In this document: positions 17,134-25,840 of the stretch, piece after piece | Position numbering within the stretch: position 1 is the first letter of the stretch | Layout of the letters: the number at the start of each line of letters is the position of its first letter | Origin: Lysinibacillus sp. OF-1 | GTDB lineage: Bacteria > Bacillota > Bacilli > Bacillales_A > Planococcaceae | Direction: 5' to 3' | Assembly (NCBI RefSeq): GCF_028356935.1 | Contig: NZ_CP102798.1 | Location: 2,728,001 to 2,792,000 of the forward strand | Length of the DNA stretch: 64,000 bases | Translations under genes and position numbers: made by a program | The notes under the pieces: generated by a model | What the model saw: only the letters and a program-made list of their open reading frames with translations | What the model was told of the DNA's origin: nothing | Database searches by the model: none

Positions 17134-18158
17134 ATGCCGCACACTATATTAAGTCGTCAATTTCAGATGTTTGCTCAACAGGAATGTCAAGGCTCAAGCC
17201 CCCTTTATGAACATTTAGCTACTAAAATTGCCAATGATGAAGATTTGTTAGACATTGCCTCCTCAATCCCACAGGATCAGCCTGCGCCCAATTTATTGTT
17301 GGCAGCAGTTCATTATTTATTAGCTACATCCAATGATCCTTTGACCAATTATTATGCATCTTTAACACCCTCCCCTCATCCAATACAGGAGGTGTTCCCT
17401 ATTTTTAAAGCATTCGTACTATCACATACAAATGAATTAACGACATTGTTTCAAGAAAAGCTTGTACAAACAAATGAAATTCGACGTTGTGCCTATCTCT
17501 ACCCAATGATGACTGAAATCTATGCCAAACATCAACAACCATTGGCTTTCATTGAAATAGGCGCAAGTGCAGGACTTCAGCTTGGTATGGATCACTACAA
17601 TTATTGCTACAATCAACAATTATCCATTATCAATACGGAAAATGATTATATGTTATTCTCGGAAAATCGTGGTGAAACACTGCCTACCTCCCTTTCCCAA
17701 TCTCCTATTGTTTGTCAAAGAATAGGATCGATTTAAACCCAATTAATCTTGGAAATAAAGTAGAAAGTCAATGGCTTCAAGCGTTAATTTGGCCTGAACA
17801 TCATGAACGTAGAATATTATTCCAACAGGCCCTCCCCATCATCAATCAATTAGATATTCAGTTAATAAAAGGGGATGCGATTCAACTGATTAAAAAGCTT
17901 AGTCGAATAATTGAGCAAGAGGCGATGTTAGTGATTTATCATACACATGTCGCAAATCAAATCCCCATTGAATTACGTCATAAATTAATAGAGCAATTAA
18001 AAGAAATTAGCATGGGGAGGCCTCTTTATCATTGCTATAACAATTTATTTGATACAAAACTTCATCAAGATTTTATAGATCAAGGTACTATCATATCCAT
18101 ACGTACAATGCCGCGTCCAGATGGGCATGCACGATGGTTTGAATGGTCAAATAGTTAG
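17134..18158 (+). pseudogene. DUF2332 family protein with a one-base frameshift
   Basis: The first 200 codons (from ATG 17134 behind AAAGGAGAG) and the following 140 in another frame (from about 17730) together make one DUF2332 protein. The N-terminal part has IEIGASAGLQLGMD, and the C-terminal part RIDLNPINL, LIWPEHHERR and a final RPDGHARWFEW. At the junction the expected Gly-Ile-Asp reads GGATCGAT; one extra base after GGA would restore the frame. DUF2332 proteins have no firm function, but the GASAG loop recalls methyltransferase folds. Its divergent regulator is broken too. Confidence 0.8.
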
Positions 18159-18172
18159 CTTAGACGCAAAAA

Positions 18173-18206
18173 GAAACGCTGCGTCAGACTACTTACACAG
18201 CGTTTC
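18173..18206. terminator. Hairpin between the DUF2332 pseudogene and the FMN reductase gene
   Basis: A 9-bp stem GAAACGCTG/CAGCGTTTC (18173-18181 with 18198-18206) lies between converging genes. The A-rich 5' flank would supply U residues for the minus-strand operon. Confidence 0.7.
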
Positions 18207-18218
18207 ATCTATTAATCT

Positions 18219-18785
18219 TTAAAAATCATATTCTGCATCTTTTTTTGCCCGAATTTCTGCAAAGGCATCTGCTACCATGACTGTATCCTCTGCTAACCGT
18301 GCTAGTCGGAAAAGGACATCATCGTTAACAATTTCTTTGCGTAAAAAATCCTTTTCTTCTATAAATACATAGGTCGGAACGATGTGCGCTTTCATATAAG
18401 CTAGTATCGGCTTTAGTTGCTGTTCCACCATTAAATAATGCTTGGATGTACCCGCTGTCACAATGACACTGATGACTTTATCGCGGAAGGCATTGACAGG
18501 TAAAAGGTCAAAGATATTTTTTAATGTCGCTGGAATCGATGCTTGGAATGTTGGCGTCCCAATAACAATTGCATCTGCAGCCATAATGGTTTCTGTCACA
18601 TATTTTGTATCGCCTTCGTAGTCGAAGTAATTACGTCCATCACTAAAAACTAGTTGATAGTCAGCAAGATCCAGTAATGTAACTTCATGCTGTGGATATT
18701 TTTCTTGTAACATCTCAACTATTTTCTGTGTTGCTGTTCTTGTTTTAGAGCCGACAATAGAACCTGCAAGCGCGACAATTTTCAT
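18219..18785 (-). CDS. NADPH-dependent FMN reductase family protein
   Basis: A 188-residue flavodoxin-like protein with the FMN-binding LAGSIVGSKTRTA loop at the N-terminus and GTPTFQASIP in the middle, as in SsuE/azobenzene-reductase-type enzymes. It likely supplies reduced flavin or reduces quinones or nitro compounds. It is the last gene of a three-gene unit behind a flavin-dependent monooxygenase and a ring-cleavage dioxygenase-like gene, so supplying FMNH2 to the neighbouring monooxygenase is a reasonable inference. Confidence 0.85.
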   Translation of the reverse strand: MKIVALAGSIVGSKTRTATQKIVEMLQEKYPQHEVTLLDLADYQLVFSDGRNYFDYEGDTKYVTETIMAADAIVIGTPTFQASIPATLKNIFDLLPVNAFRDKVISVIVTAGTSKHYLMVEQQLKPILAYMKAHIVPTYVFIEEKDFLRKEIVNDDVLFRLARLAEDTVMVADAFAEIRAKKDAEYDF

Positions 18786-18798
18786 GATGAGCCACTCC

Positions 18799-19857
18799 TT
18801 ATTTTGCTGTATATTTTTTCATCGCTGGAATAATATCCTGACCGATGATTTCAATATTTTTCATAATTTTATCAAATGGTACGCCACCAAAATCGATTTG
18901 TGCCATAAAGCGTTGCATGCCATATAGCTCGTACTGATAAAGTAGTTTTTCAATAATTTGCTCTTTACTGCCGACCATTAAAGCATCACGTGTATCGGGT
19001 GCTTGAGCAAATTGTTGCTTTGGATAACCTCCGCCACGAATGGCTTGGAAACCACCATTTAAATGTGGATACATGCCTTGCAATGCCTCTTTTGTTGTAT
19101 CTGCTACATAAAACAAGCTTGTTGTGGCAATAGGTAATTCATTTGGGTCAAAACCTTTGCGTTCTGCCGCTTCTCGATAGGCATCAACAGATGGTTTAAA
19201 ATTGATAGCAGGTCCACCTAATGTTGTAAGCATCATCGGAATTCCCATATATCCTGCTTTAATAGCGCTGGCAGGTGGACCACCAACTGCTCGCCAAATC
19301 GGTAAGGAGCCGTTTTTGGGCTGTGGTAAAATTTGTGCATGGTGAAGTGGTGCTCGAAATTGCCCTTCCCATGTCACCAGCTCCTCGTCATTGATTTTCA
19401 TAAGTAGCTCTAATTTTTCCTCAAAAATTTCTTCATAGTCCTGTAAATCAATACCCAGCAATTGGTAAGCTCCTACACGTGACCCACGTCCCGCTACAAT
19501 TTCTGCTCGACCATCTGATATTAAATCAATTGTGGCAAAATCCTCATAGATACGTACTGGATCTGAAACACTTAATACAGTTGCTGAGCTAGATAATTTA
19601 AGAGTGGACGTTGCCTGTGCAATAGCCCCTAACACGACTGTATGTGCCTGTGTTGTAAAGTACGATTGATGACTCTCACCAATACCAAATACATCAATGC
19701 CTGCTTGCTCAGCCAATTGACTAGCCTCTACTAGCTCTTTTAGTCGTTGCTGGGCAGAAATACGTTCGCCTGTTAATGGGTTTGGAATATGATCCCCTAA
19801 AGAGTACAGCCCAAATTCCAATCCTTTTGATTGATCGATACGATATTTTTCCATCAT
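18799..19857 (-). CDS. LLM class flavin-dependent oxidoreductase
   Basis: A 352-residue luciferase-like monooxygenase. Visible family features are an N-terminal FGLYSLGDHIPNPLTG strand, the GESHQSYF loop, the VAGRGSRVG phosphate-binding loop and LPIWRAVGG. It probably uses reduced flavin and oxygen on an unknown organic substrate. The two-base-overlap choice between ATG 19857 and 19854 is unresolved; 19857 has the better-spaced AGGAGAG. It lies between the dioxygenase-like gene and the FMN reductase gene. Confidence 0.87.
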   Translation of the reverse strand: MMEKYRIDQSKGLEFGLYSLGDHIPNPLTGERISAQQRLKELVEASQLAEQAGIDVFGIGESHQSYFTTQAHTVVLGAIAQATSTLKLSSSATVLSVSDPVRIYEDFATIDLISDGRAEIVAGRGSRVGAYQLLGIDLQDYEEIFEEKLELLMKINDEELVTWEGQFRAPLHHAQILPQPKNGSLPIWRAVGGPPASAIKAGYMGIPMMLTTLGGPAINFKPSVDAYREAAERKGFDPNELPIATTSLFYVADTTKEALQGMYPHLNGGFQAIRGGGYPKQQFAQAPDTRDALMVGSKEQIIEKLLYQYELYGMQRFMAQIDFGGVPFDKIMKNIEIIGQDIIPAMKKYTAK

Positions 19858-19870
19858 GTTTCATCTCTCC

Positions 19871-20812
19871 TTATTCTAGTGGTTCTAAAATGGCTTCAAT
19901 TTCTGCACGTTTCTTTTCTAAAAAGGGTGGAAGGTCTAGCTCTTTTCCAAGATCTTCGACTGCTGAATCCACAGTAAACCCTGGACCCTCTGTCGCCATT
20001 TCAAATAAAATACCGTTGCGATCTCTGAAATAAAGACTTTGGAAATAATAACGATCGACGACACCTGTACTATCCAAACCCTGTGCCTTAATTTTCGTAT
20101 CCCATTCCTGTAATTCCTCGACCGTTGCTACACGTAATGCAAGATGGTGAATACTGCCTTTACCAGGTTTCTCGCTTGGCCCTTCTAATTCTTTGACGAC
20201 AATTTCTCCAAGCACTTCTCCTTCTATCGATTGCAGAATCGTTTCTTTGTCCGTTTCTGCAACAACTGTATAGTGAAATAAATCTTGTAGTAAATTCACG
20301 GTTCTTTGTAAATAGCGTACAGTGATTTCAACAGTCCCCATACCTAAAATACGATGTTCCTCCGGTATATCATTGCCATCCCATGCTTGCCATTGTGCAG
20401 GCGTATCATGCCCCTGATGATTTAACAGCACCATTCGTAATCCCTCATGATCTTCAAAAAACAAAGCCTCTTTGCCTGCATAAGTAGTGATATCGCTATG
20501 TTCTACCTCTAGCTGTTGAAAGCGTTCTTTCCAATATAGTAAGCTTTCGGAGCTAGGTACAAGTAAGCCAATACGAGTAATAGCATTCGTGCCCCGCACT
20601 GTACGTCCTGCAACGGGCATTTCAAAAAATGTTAATTCTGTACCAGCTGCTCCAGTTAAGTCACCATAAAATAAGTGATACATAGATGGTGAGTCTTGAT
20701 TCACTGTTTTTTTCACACGTCGTAACCCTAAAATAGTTGTATAAAAATGATTATTCTGTTTGCCATTTTTCGTTAGCATGGATATATGATGGTGTCCATT
20801 TAATTTATTCAT
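19871..20812 (-). CDS. Ring-cleaving dioxygenase, glyoxalase fold (MhqO-like)
   Basis: A 313-residue vicinal-oxygen-chelate protein with two tandem glyoxalase/dioxygenase modules. Candidate metal ligands are the HHHISM His, the later SIHHLAL His and the final ILFEMAT Glu. It resembles the MhqA/MhqO proteins that remove hydroquinones and catechols in Bacillus. It is the first gene of a unit with LLM oxidoreductase and FMN reductase genes, downstream of a MarR regulator. A TCACTTG/CAAGTGA operator-like repeat lies just before its start. Confidence 0.88.
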   Translation of the reverse strand: MNKLNGHHHISMLTKNGKQNNHFYTTILGLRRVKKTVNQDSPSMYHLFYGDLTGAAGTELTFFEMPVAGRTVRGTNAITRIGLLVPSSESLLYWKERFQQLEVEHSDITTYAGKEALFFEDHEGLRMVLLNHQGHDTPAQWQAWDGNDIPEEHRILGMGTVEITVRYLQRTVNLLQDLFHYTVVAETDKETILQSIEGEVLGEIVVKELEGPSEKPGKGSIHHLALRVATVEELQEWDTKIKAQGLDSTGVVDRYYFQSLYFRDRNGILFEMATEGPGFTVDSAVEDLGKELDLPPFLEKKRAEIEAILEPLE

Positions 20813-20830
20813 CCTACTGTTCCTCCTTTT

Positions 20831-20850
20831 TCACTTGACTAAGCAAGTGA
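20831..20850. promoter_or_regulatory. MarR operator-like repeat before the dioxygenase gene
   Basis: TCACTTG and CAAGTGA (20831-20837 and 20844-20850) form an inverted repeat with a 6-bp centre, 19 bases upstream of the dioxygenase start. The same half-site, TCACTT/AAGTGA, occurs before the marR gene at 21328-21353. Confidence 0.6.
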
Positions 20851-20864
20851 TGTTGTAAAAAAAA

Positions 20865-21308
20865 TTACACGGGCGGCAATTTTTTTTCTCGGCTATGCTT
20901 TTCAAGCTTTGTCATCACTTTATATAAAGATTTTATTTCTTCATCTGATAATACTTCTTCAAAAAATGAGGATTGGAAGTGAAGTTGACTTGGTGTTGCT
21001 GCATCAATCATTTGCTCCCCTTTTGCCGTCAATGAGATAGCTTTGGTCTTCCAATTTTGTTTACGCTCGATTAGTCCCTCTTTTTCAAGTCGGGCAAGCA
21101 TGCGAGACATGCCACCTTGTGTAACTGTTACTTTCTCTGCTAATTGAGATTGAGTGATCGGTGCATACGTTTGGATTTGGATTAACACATCGAATTGTGC
21201 CGTTGTTAAATCGAAACGCTTTAAAAATTCATTCGATAACTGGTTACTTTGCGTTGTAAAGCGCATCATACGAATCCATGTTAATGTGCCTAATGTATGA
21301 TTTCTCAT
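20865..21308 (-). CDS. MarR family transcriptional regulator
   Basis: A 147-residue winged-helix regulator of the MarR family (core about residues 35-110: [12 protein letters not shown], then [23 protein letters not shown]). It is transcribed ahead of the dioxygenase/LLM/FMN reductase unit and is very likely its repressor. Shared TCACTT/AAGTGA repeats lie before both its own start and the dioxygenase gene. A second palindrome close to the B. subtilis MhqR box is also present upstream. No Cys is seen in the N-terminal region, so an OhrR-like thiol switch is unlikely. Confidence 0.87.
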   Translation of the reverse strand: MRNHTLGTLTWIRMMRFTTQSNQLSNEFLKRFDLTTAQFDVLIQIQTYAPITQSQLAEKVTVTQGGMSRMLARLEKEGLIERKQNWKTKAISLTAKGEQMIDAATPSQLHFQSSFFEEVLSDEEIKSLYKVMTKLEKHSREKKLPPV

Positions 21309-21327
21309 GACTTCATCCTCCCTTCAG

Positions 21328-21353
21328 TTATCACTTTACCACGCAAGTGATAA
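21328..21353. promoter_or_regulatory. MarR autoregulatory operator
   Basis: TTATCACTT and AAGTGATAA (21328-21336, 21345-21353) form a perfect 9-bp inverted repeat with an 8-bp centre, 20 bases upstream of the marR start. They share the TCACTT core with the site at 20831-20850. Confidence 0.65.
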
Positions 21354-21365
21354 CATTGCAAGAAT

Positions 21366-21387
21366 AATATCTCGAATTTGAGATATT
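21366..21387. promoter_or_regulatory. MhqR-box-like palindrome
   Basis: TATCTCGAATTTGAGATA at the core of this 22-bp palindrome differs by one base from the MhqR operator described in B. subtilis (TATCTCGAATTCGAGATA). It lies 60-80 bases upstream of the marR start. A quinone-type control of the cluster would fit the dioxygenase and flavin enzymes. Confidence 0.6.
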
Positions 21388-21406
21388 GTTTTACAGAGGA
21401 GAGTCC

Positions 21407-22027
21407 CTATATGATGCCAGGTGATGTAATCGGGTATAAATTTCCCTGAAAAGCAAAAGAAATCCTACCTGTTTCTTCTGAGACGACCATCACAAGTGCA
21501 TCACTTACTTCACTTAATCCTAACGCTGCACGATGTCTTGTTCCTAATTTTTTTTCACCAGTTTGACGGTCTGATAATGGCAGTACATTCGCTGCCGATT
21601 CAATTTGATTTTGATTGACGAGTACCGCTCCATCATGTAATGGATTACCTGGAAAGAAAATGGATTCTAATAAGGAATGCGTTAAATCTGCCCCAATATG
21701 AATACCAGGCTGCATCAAATTCACTAACGAATCCTGTCGTTGGATGACAATTAAACCACCATGTCTTCTCAACGACATATTTTGCACACTATGTGATAAT
21801 TCCGGATACTTTTCTGTAAACGGGGAAAGATAACAATTTAAATAAAACGTCGCGGCTTTCATTTCAATTGTCATAAATCTCTCTTTAATTTTCTCAAAAT
21901 TGCCAAGGAGACAATTTGCATCTGTATCCATTTCTTGCACACTTTGCTGTAAGGACATAATCACTTGGAGAAGCTCATCTTTTAATGTTTCTTTCATTGG
22001 TGAAAAATCACAATTTATTGGATTCAT
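21407..22027 (-). CDS. cdaS: Sporulation-type diadenylate cyclase (CdaS)
   Basis: A 206-residue enzyme that makes c-di-AMP from two ATP. The C-terminal two thirds are a DisA-N domain with the catalytic LHDGAV (Asp near residue 131) and GTRHRAA motifs. The N-terminal 60 residues are helical without a membrane segment, which distinguishes CdaS from membrane-bound CdaA and from DisA. ATG 22027 follows AGAGAGGTG. In B. subtilis the gene is expressed in the forespore and helps germination. Its presence supports a spore-former. Confidence 0.9.
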   Translation of the reverse strand: MNPINCDFSPMKETLKDELLQVIMSLQQSVQEMDTDANCLLGNFEKIKERFMTIEMKAATFYLNCYLSPFTEKYPELSHSVQNMSLRRHGGLIVIQRQDSLVNLMQPGIHIGADLTHSLLESIFFPGNPLHDGAVLVNQNQIESAANVLPLSDRQTGEKKLGTRHRAALGLSEVSDALVMVVSEETGRISFAFQGNLYPITSPGII

Positions 22028-22117
22028 AAAAAGCACCTCTCTTTTCTAAAATTGTGAAGCTTCTTCTTCCATTAGTTTCTCTCGATAAACTATTTTTATG
22101 CGTCAAGGAGATGGTGG

Positions 22118-23494
22118 CTATTTGGCATTTGGCTTCTTCATATATAAAGACAGTAGTAGTCCCACAGCACTTAAAATCGTTGTGACAATAAACGCTGTGC
22201 GAATGCCATTTAGCATAGCATCAGCAACACCCATTTCTTGCTGTAAAGTAGTTACCGTACTCATGATGGTTACAAGTAATGCCGTTACTAATGCACCACC
22301 GACCATACGCAATGTACTATTCATCGCTGTCGCATGTGCCATCAAATGGGTAGGTAAGGCATTCATGCCAGCGGTTGTCAGCGGCATCATAATCATTGAA
22401 ATCCCAAAGGAAATCATCGTAAAGAGACATGCCAGTAGCCAAAGTTTTGTATGCATTGATAATGCTAGGAAAGCACCTGAACCAATTAAGATACTGGTGA
22501 ACCCTACCAGTGCTAAGCCTTTTCCACCCACTTTATCGAAAATCTTCCCTGTCACTGGCGACAATATACCCATTACAAGCGCACCTATCAATAAAACCAG
22601 CCCTGTTTCGAGTGCCGACAGCTGCCGTACATTTTGAATATAAAATGTGATAAGTATTTGTGTACCAATCATGAGGGCATAAACTAAACTCGATAAAAAA
22701 GTTGTAATAGAGAACATGGCGGATTGAAATACACGAAATTCAAGCATTGGTTTAGGCAATTGAAGCTGACGTCTAATAAATAGAAACAGCGTAATTCCTC
22801 CTACCATTAATGATGCAAGTACTGGCATTGATTGAAATCCAACAGCTCCTGCGATGCTGAAACCATATAACAGGCCACCCCAACCTAAAGAAGAATAGAC
22901 GATAGAAAGAGCATCTAGCTGCCCCTCTTTTTTTGTCGTGACATTTTTCATAAAAATCGTGGCCACAGTCAAAACAATAACTGAAACGGGTAAGACAGTA
23001 AAAAACAGATGTCGCCATGTAAAATGTTCTAAAATCCAGCCTGATAATGTTGGGCCTATTGCTGGTGCAAAACCTGTTACAAGGCCAGCTAGCCCCATAA
23101 TGGAACCTCGCTTTTCTTTTGGATACATCGTTAATAAAATCGTTTGCATTAAGGGCATGATCACCCCTGCTCCAGCCGCTTGAATAACTCGAGCCATAAG
23201 TAAAACCGTAAAGGTTGGGGCAAAGGCGCCTAAAAATGTACCCATACTAAATAAAGTGAGAGCCACTATTAACAGTAATCGATTGGAAAAACGACCAATC
23301 AGAAAAGCTGTAATAGGTATGAGAATACCATTCGTTAATAAATATACTGTCGTGAGCCATTGTGCTAAATTAGCATCAATCTTGAAATCGTTCATAATTG
23401 GTGGCATAGCTATGAGTAATAATGTTTGATTGAGAATAGACACAAATGCTGCAGATAGTAGAATTGCTACTATGACATTTCTTTTTTCGTTCAT
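22118..23494 (-). CDS. MFS multidrug efflux transporter (DHA2 family)
   Basis: A 458-residue membrane protein with about 14 predicted helices. The start LSAAFVSILNQTLLLIAMPPIMNDF and the segment GAGVIMPLMQTILLTMYPKEKRG with APAIGPTLSGWI (motif C-like) are typical of the drug:H+ antiporter-2 (Lmr/EmrB) family. The substrate is unknown. A TetR regulator lies directly upstream on the same strand, and a perfect 9-bp-arm palindrome between them (23516-23537) is shared with the tetR promoter. Expression is therefore likely induced by a drug or bile-like ligand of the regulator. Confidence 0.9.
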   Translation of the reverse strand: MNEKRNVIVAILLSAAFVSILNQTLLLIAMPPIMNDFKIDANLAQWLTTVYLLTNGILIPITAFLIGRFSNRLLLIVALTLFSMGTFLGAFAPTFTVLLMARVIQAAGAGVIMPLMQTILLTMYPKEKRGSIMGLAGLVTGFAPAIGPTLSGWILEHFTWRHLFFTVLPVSVIVLTVATIFMKNVTTKKEGQLDALSIVYSSLGWGGLLYGFSIAGAVGFQSMPVLASLMVGGITLFLFIRRQLQLPKPMLEFRVFQSAMFSITTFLSSLVYALMIGTQILITFYIQNVRQLSALETGLVLLIGALVMGILSPVTGKIFDKVGGKGLALVGFTSILIGSGAFLALSMHTKLWLLACLFTMISFGISMIMMPLTTAGMNALPTHLMAHATAMNSTLRMVGGALVTALLVTIMSTVTTLQQEMGVADAMLNGIRTAFIVTTILSAVGLLLSLYMKKPNAK

Positions 23495-23515
23495 GAAACT
23501 TCCCCCTAAATAGTA

Positions 23516-23537
23516 TGTTAGTTAGTGATAACTAACA
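23516..23537. promoter_or_regulatory. TetR operator before the MFS gene
   Basis: A perfect inverted repeat with 9-bp arms, TGTTAGTTA and TAACTAACA, around a 4-bp centre, 22 bases upstream of the MFS start. The same TGTTAGT...ACTAACA arms occur before tetR. Confidence 0.75.
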
Positions 23538-23577
23538 TTTTACTTAAAAAATATATGCAAACTATGTGAGTGAACCA

Positions 23578-24159
23578 TTAAACACAGACTCCACTCACAA
23601 AAGTAGCAACTAAATGTTGAATAAAAATTTCTTGTTGATCTTTTAGAAAATGTTGGTCCCATAGCGCATTGGAAACAAAAAAACCAAACAGGCTCGTTAA
23701 AAAAACAATGGCTTGTCCGTTTGTATCTATTTCCTTCATCTTTCCTTGTTCAATTTGAGATTGAAAATAAACGGCCAGTAAGCTTAGTAATTGTTTAGTT
23801 TGGTTATCCGAAATTGTATCCATTAACCCTGGTAGCATACTTCTATCTTGTGTAGTAATGAGAAAAATTGGTTTATTTTTTTCCATAAAGGCTAGATATG
23901 TGTTAGCAATTTGCTTTAAATCATTCTCTAAGTTTCCGGATAAATCTTGTGCAAATAAATGTTCAAAGTATGGGATATATGAGTGGCTTTGCAGGACAGC
24001 ATGAAGAATTCCTAGTTTTGTTTCAAAATGACGGAAGACAGTCATTTCACTAACACCAGCAGTGGCAGCAATATCTTTTACCGAAACATTCGAATAGCCC
24101 CTTTCTGTCATTAGACTTGTTGCTGCATCAAGAATTTTATCTTTTGTGCCTTTTTTCAT
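23578..24159 (-). CDS. TetR/AcrR family transcriptional regulator
   Basis: A 193-residue repressor with the TetR N-terminal helix-turn-helix (ILDAATSLMTERGYSNVSVK, then IAATAGVSEMTVFRHF) and an all-helical ligand-binding C-terminus. The ATG at 24159 follows TTTTGGAGG and is preferred to a longer frame. Matching palindromes before this gene and before the downstream MFS gene indicate joint control of both. Confidence 0.9.
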   Translation of the reverse strand: MKKGTKDKILDAATSLMTERGYSNVSVKDIAATAGVSEMTVFRHFETKLGILHAVLQSHSYIPYFEHLFAQDLSGNLENDLKQIANTYLAFMEKNKPIFLITTQDRSMLPGLMDTISDNQTKQLLSLLAVYFQSQIEQGKMKEIDTNGQAIVFLTSLFGFFVSNALWDQHFLKDQQEIFIQHLVATFVSGVCV

Positions 24160-24176
24160 TGTACACGCCTCCAAAA

Positions 24177-24194
24177 TGTTAGTTATGACTAACA
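24177..24194. promoter_or_regulatory. TetR autoregulatory operator
   Basis: TGTTAGTTATGACTAACA, with 7-bp perfect arms, lies 18 bases upstream of the tetR start and matches the site at 23516-23537. Confidence 0.75.
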
Positions 24195-24227
24195 AAAATA
24201 TAGAGGATAGAGCTCAGTTTGTCAAAA

Positions 24228-24266
24228 AAAATGTGTTGTTACTAGAATACATTCTAATAACAACAC
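24228..24266 (-). terminator. Terminator of the small membrane-protein gene
   Basis: A 9-bp stem GTGTTGTTA/TAACAACAC (24233-24241 with 24258-24266) with a T-run on the minus strand, just past the stop at 24274. Confidence 0.8.
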
Positions 24267-24273
24267 GGATGAG

Positions 24274-24504
24274 CTACATATGACCTGCCCGAATTTTCTT
24301 CACAATACTAAAAGTCGTGTAGGCAGCAGCAGGTGCTAATACGATAATAAAAATAATCCAAACGGTTAAATTATTTGTTGCTTTTAGCGTTTCATAATTC
24401 GAGATGACAAAAATAATTAATCCGAATAGTAATAAATAGCTCAGCACATTTGGAAAAATAACAATTAATCGCAATAGTGCTGGCGGCATCTTTTGTTGAT
24501 TCAA
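24274..24504 (-). CDS. Small two-helix membrane protein, unknown function
   Basis: A 76-residue protein with two hydrophobic helices (about residues 12-32 and 45-65), an Asn/Thr-rich connecting loop and a basic C-terminus. No family is recognised. It is followed by its own terminator and is not obviously linked to the neighbouring TetR or rnz genes. Confidence 0.6.
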   Translation of the reverse strand: MNQQKMPPALLRLIVIFPNVLSYLLLFGLIIFVISNYETLKATNNLTVWIIFIIVLAPAAAYTTFSIVKKIRAGHM

Positions 24505-24758
24505 TTAAACCACACCCCTTTTTTCAATTATACGGGAAGTGAAGGATCGATTGTACTATATTTTTCCTTTTAAACGCTATATTTACCTGCAAATCGTTGG
24601 CGTTTTTCTACTGTTGTATTTAATTGGTTGATCAATGCAGTTATGCTTTTCATATTTTCCGCTTGATGTATAGCCTTCTGAGCAAATATCTTTCTCCTTG
24701 GCTAGTAACAAACATTCCATGAGTCGAACTGAAAATAGTGATAGTAAGAACTATATAT
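24505..24758 (-). other. Intergenic region with a possible gene remnant
   Basis: On the minus strand, 24573-24701 is open for 43 codons, ending AENMKSITALINQLNTTVEK and a few more residues before TAA. It has no start codon or ribosome-binding site at its beginning and meets a stop (TAG at 24702-24704). It could be the tail of a decayed gene. Nothing else is visible here. Confidence 0.25.
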
Positions 24759-24801
24759 AAAAAACATCTATTAGTTGCATGTCAATCAATAGATGTTTTT
24801 T
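24759..24801. terminator. Terminator downstream of rnz
   Basis: A 14-bp perfect stem AAAAAACATCTATT/AATAGATGTTTTTT (24759-24772 with 24788-24801) with a short loop, directly after the rnz stop. U-runs are present in both directions. Confidence 0.85.
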
Positions 24802-24809
24802 AAATTAGT

Positions 24810-25742
24810 TTAGATTAATTTATTATTTTGCCAAGTAAAAATGGCTTGATCGGATGTCAGTAATGTTTGGGGGAAAATTGCCTGTGCTTCTGCCAAAAAT
24901 TGTGGTAAATCCTGTGGAAGAAAACGGGCACTTAAATGATTTAAAAGCAAGTAGTCTGCGCCAGCTTGCTGTGCGACTTTTGCTGCTTCCACATTGGTAG
25001 CATGACCATAGCTGGCTGCTAAAGCAGTCAGTGTCCCATCAAAGGTCGCTTCATGTACAATGATGTCAGCATCCCTTGATAATTGAATGGCCTCTTCGCA
25101 ATATTTCGTATCGCCCAAAATCGTCAGTGTGAAGCCCTTTTTTGAGGGGGCAACAACGTCTTTTGCTTGAATCACATGCCCATTTTCAAGCACGACATCG
25201 TAACCATTTTTTAATTGACCAAGCAAAGGGCCTTTAGGAACACCAAGTGCCTGTGCCTTGTCGATTAATAATTCACCAGGTAAATCCTTTTGTTCAATAC
25301 GATACCCATAGCATGGTACAACATGGCGCAATTCCTGTGCATAAATTGTAAAATGAGTATCCTCAAAAATAATCCCTTCTTGCACTTCTATAAAATACAG
25401 TGGATACGTTAAATGGGTTTTAGATAAGGCTAATGTTTGTTCAATCCATTGCTGTAAACCTGGGGGACCAAAGATCGTTAAAGGCTCATCCCCTCCTTGA
25501 AAGGAACGAGAGCTTAAAAACCCTGGCAATCCAAAAATATGGTCGCCATGTAAATGTGTAATAAAAATTTTTGTTACTTTACGTGGCTTTAACGATGTGT
25601 GTAGGATTTGATGTTGTGTAGCCTCCCCACAGTCAAATAGCCACATTTCGCTCACTTCATCTAATAACTTGATCATCAATGCACTCGTATTTCGCTCTTT
25701 TGAAGGCATGCCTGCGCCTGTCCCTAAAAAATGTAGTTGCAC
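24810..25742 (-). CDS. rnz: Ribonuclease Z (tRNA 3' endonuclease)
   Basis: A 310-residue MBL-fold endonuclease that trims the 3' trailer of tRNA precursors lacking encoded CCA. The start QLHFLGTGAGMPSKERNTS, the metal-binding THLHGDHIFGLPG and the later TILGDTKYC and HEATFD motifs are diagnostic. The frame is open for 38 codons further, but that part overlaps the upstream methyltransferase. GTG 25742, behind GAGGTGG, gives the normal family length. It is the last gene in line after the cobalamin operon. Confidence 0.95.
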   Translation of the reverse strand: MQLHFLGTGAGMPSKERNTSALMIKLLDEVSEMWLFDCGEATQHQILHTSLKPRKVTKIFITHLHGDHIFGLPGFLSSRSFQGGDEPLTIFGPPGLQQWIEQTLALSKTHLTYPLYFIEVQEGIIFEDTHFTIYAQELRHVVPCYGYRIEQKDLPGELLIDKAQALGVPKGPLLGQLKNGYDVVLENGHVIQAKDVVAPSKKGFTLTILGDTKYCEEAIQLSRDADIIVHEATFDGTLTALAASYGHATNVEAAKVAQQAGADYLLLNHLSARFLPQDLPQFLAEAQAIFPQTLLTSDQAIFTWQNNKLI

Positions 25743-25840
25743 ATATGCCACCTCACTTCTTGTTTCTATCGTTTTATTGTACCTTAACATACCCAATAAG
25801 AAAAACCCTTGGTGAACAGATTTCTCCAAAGGTTTCTCTT

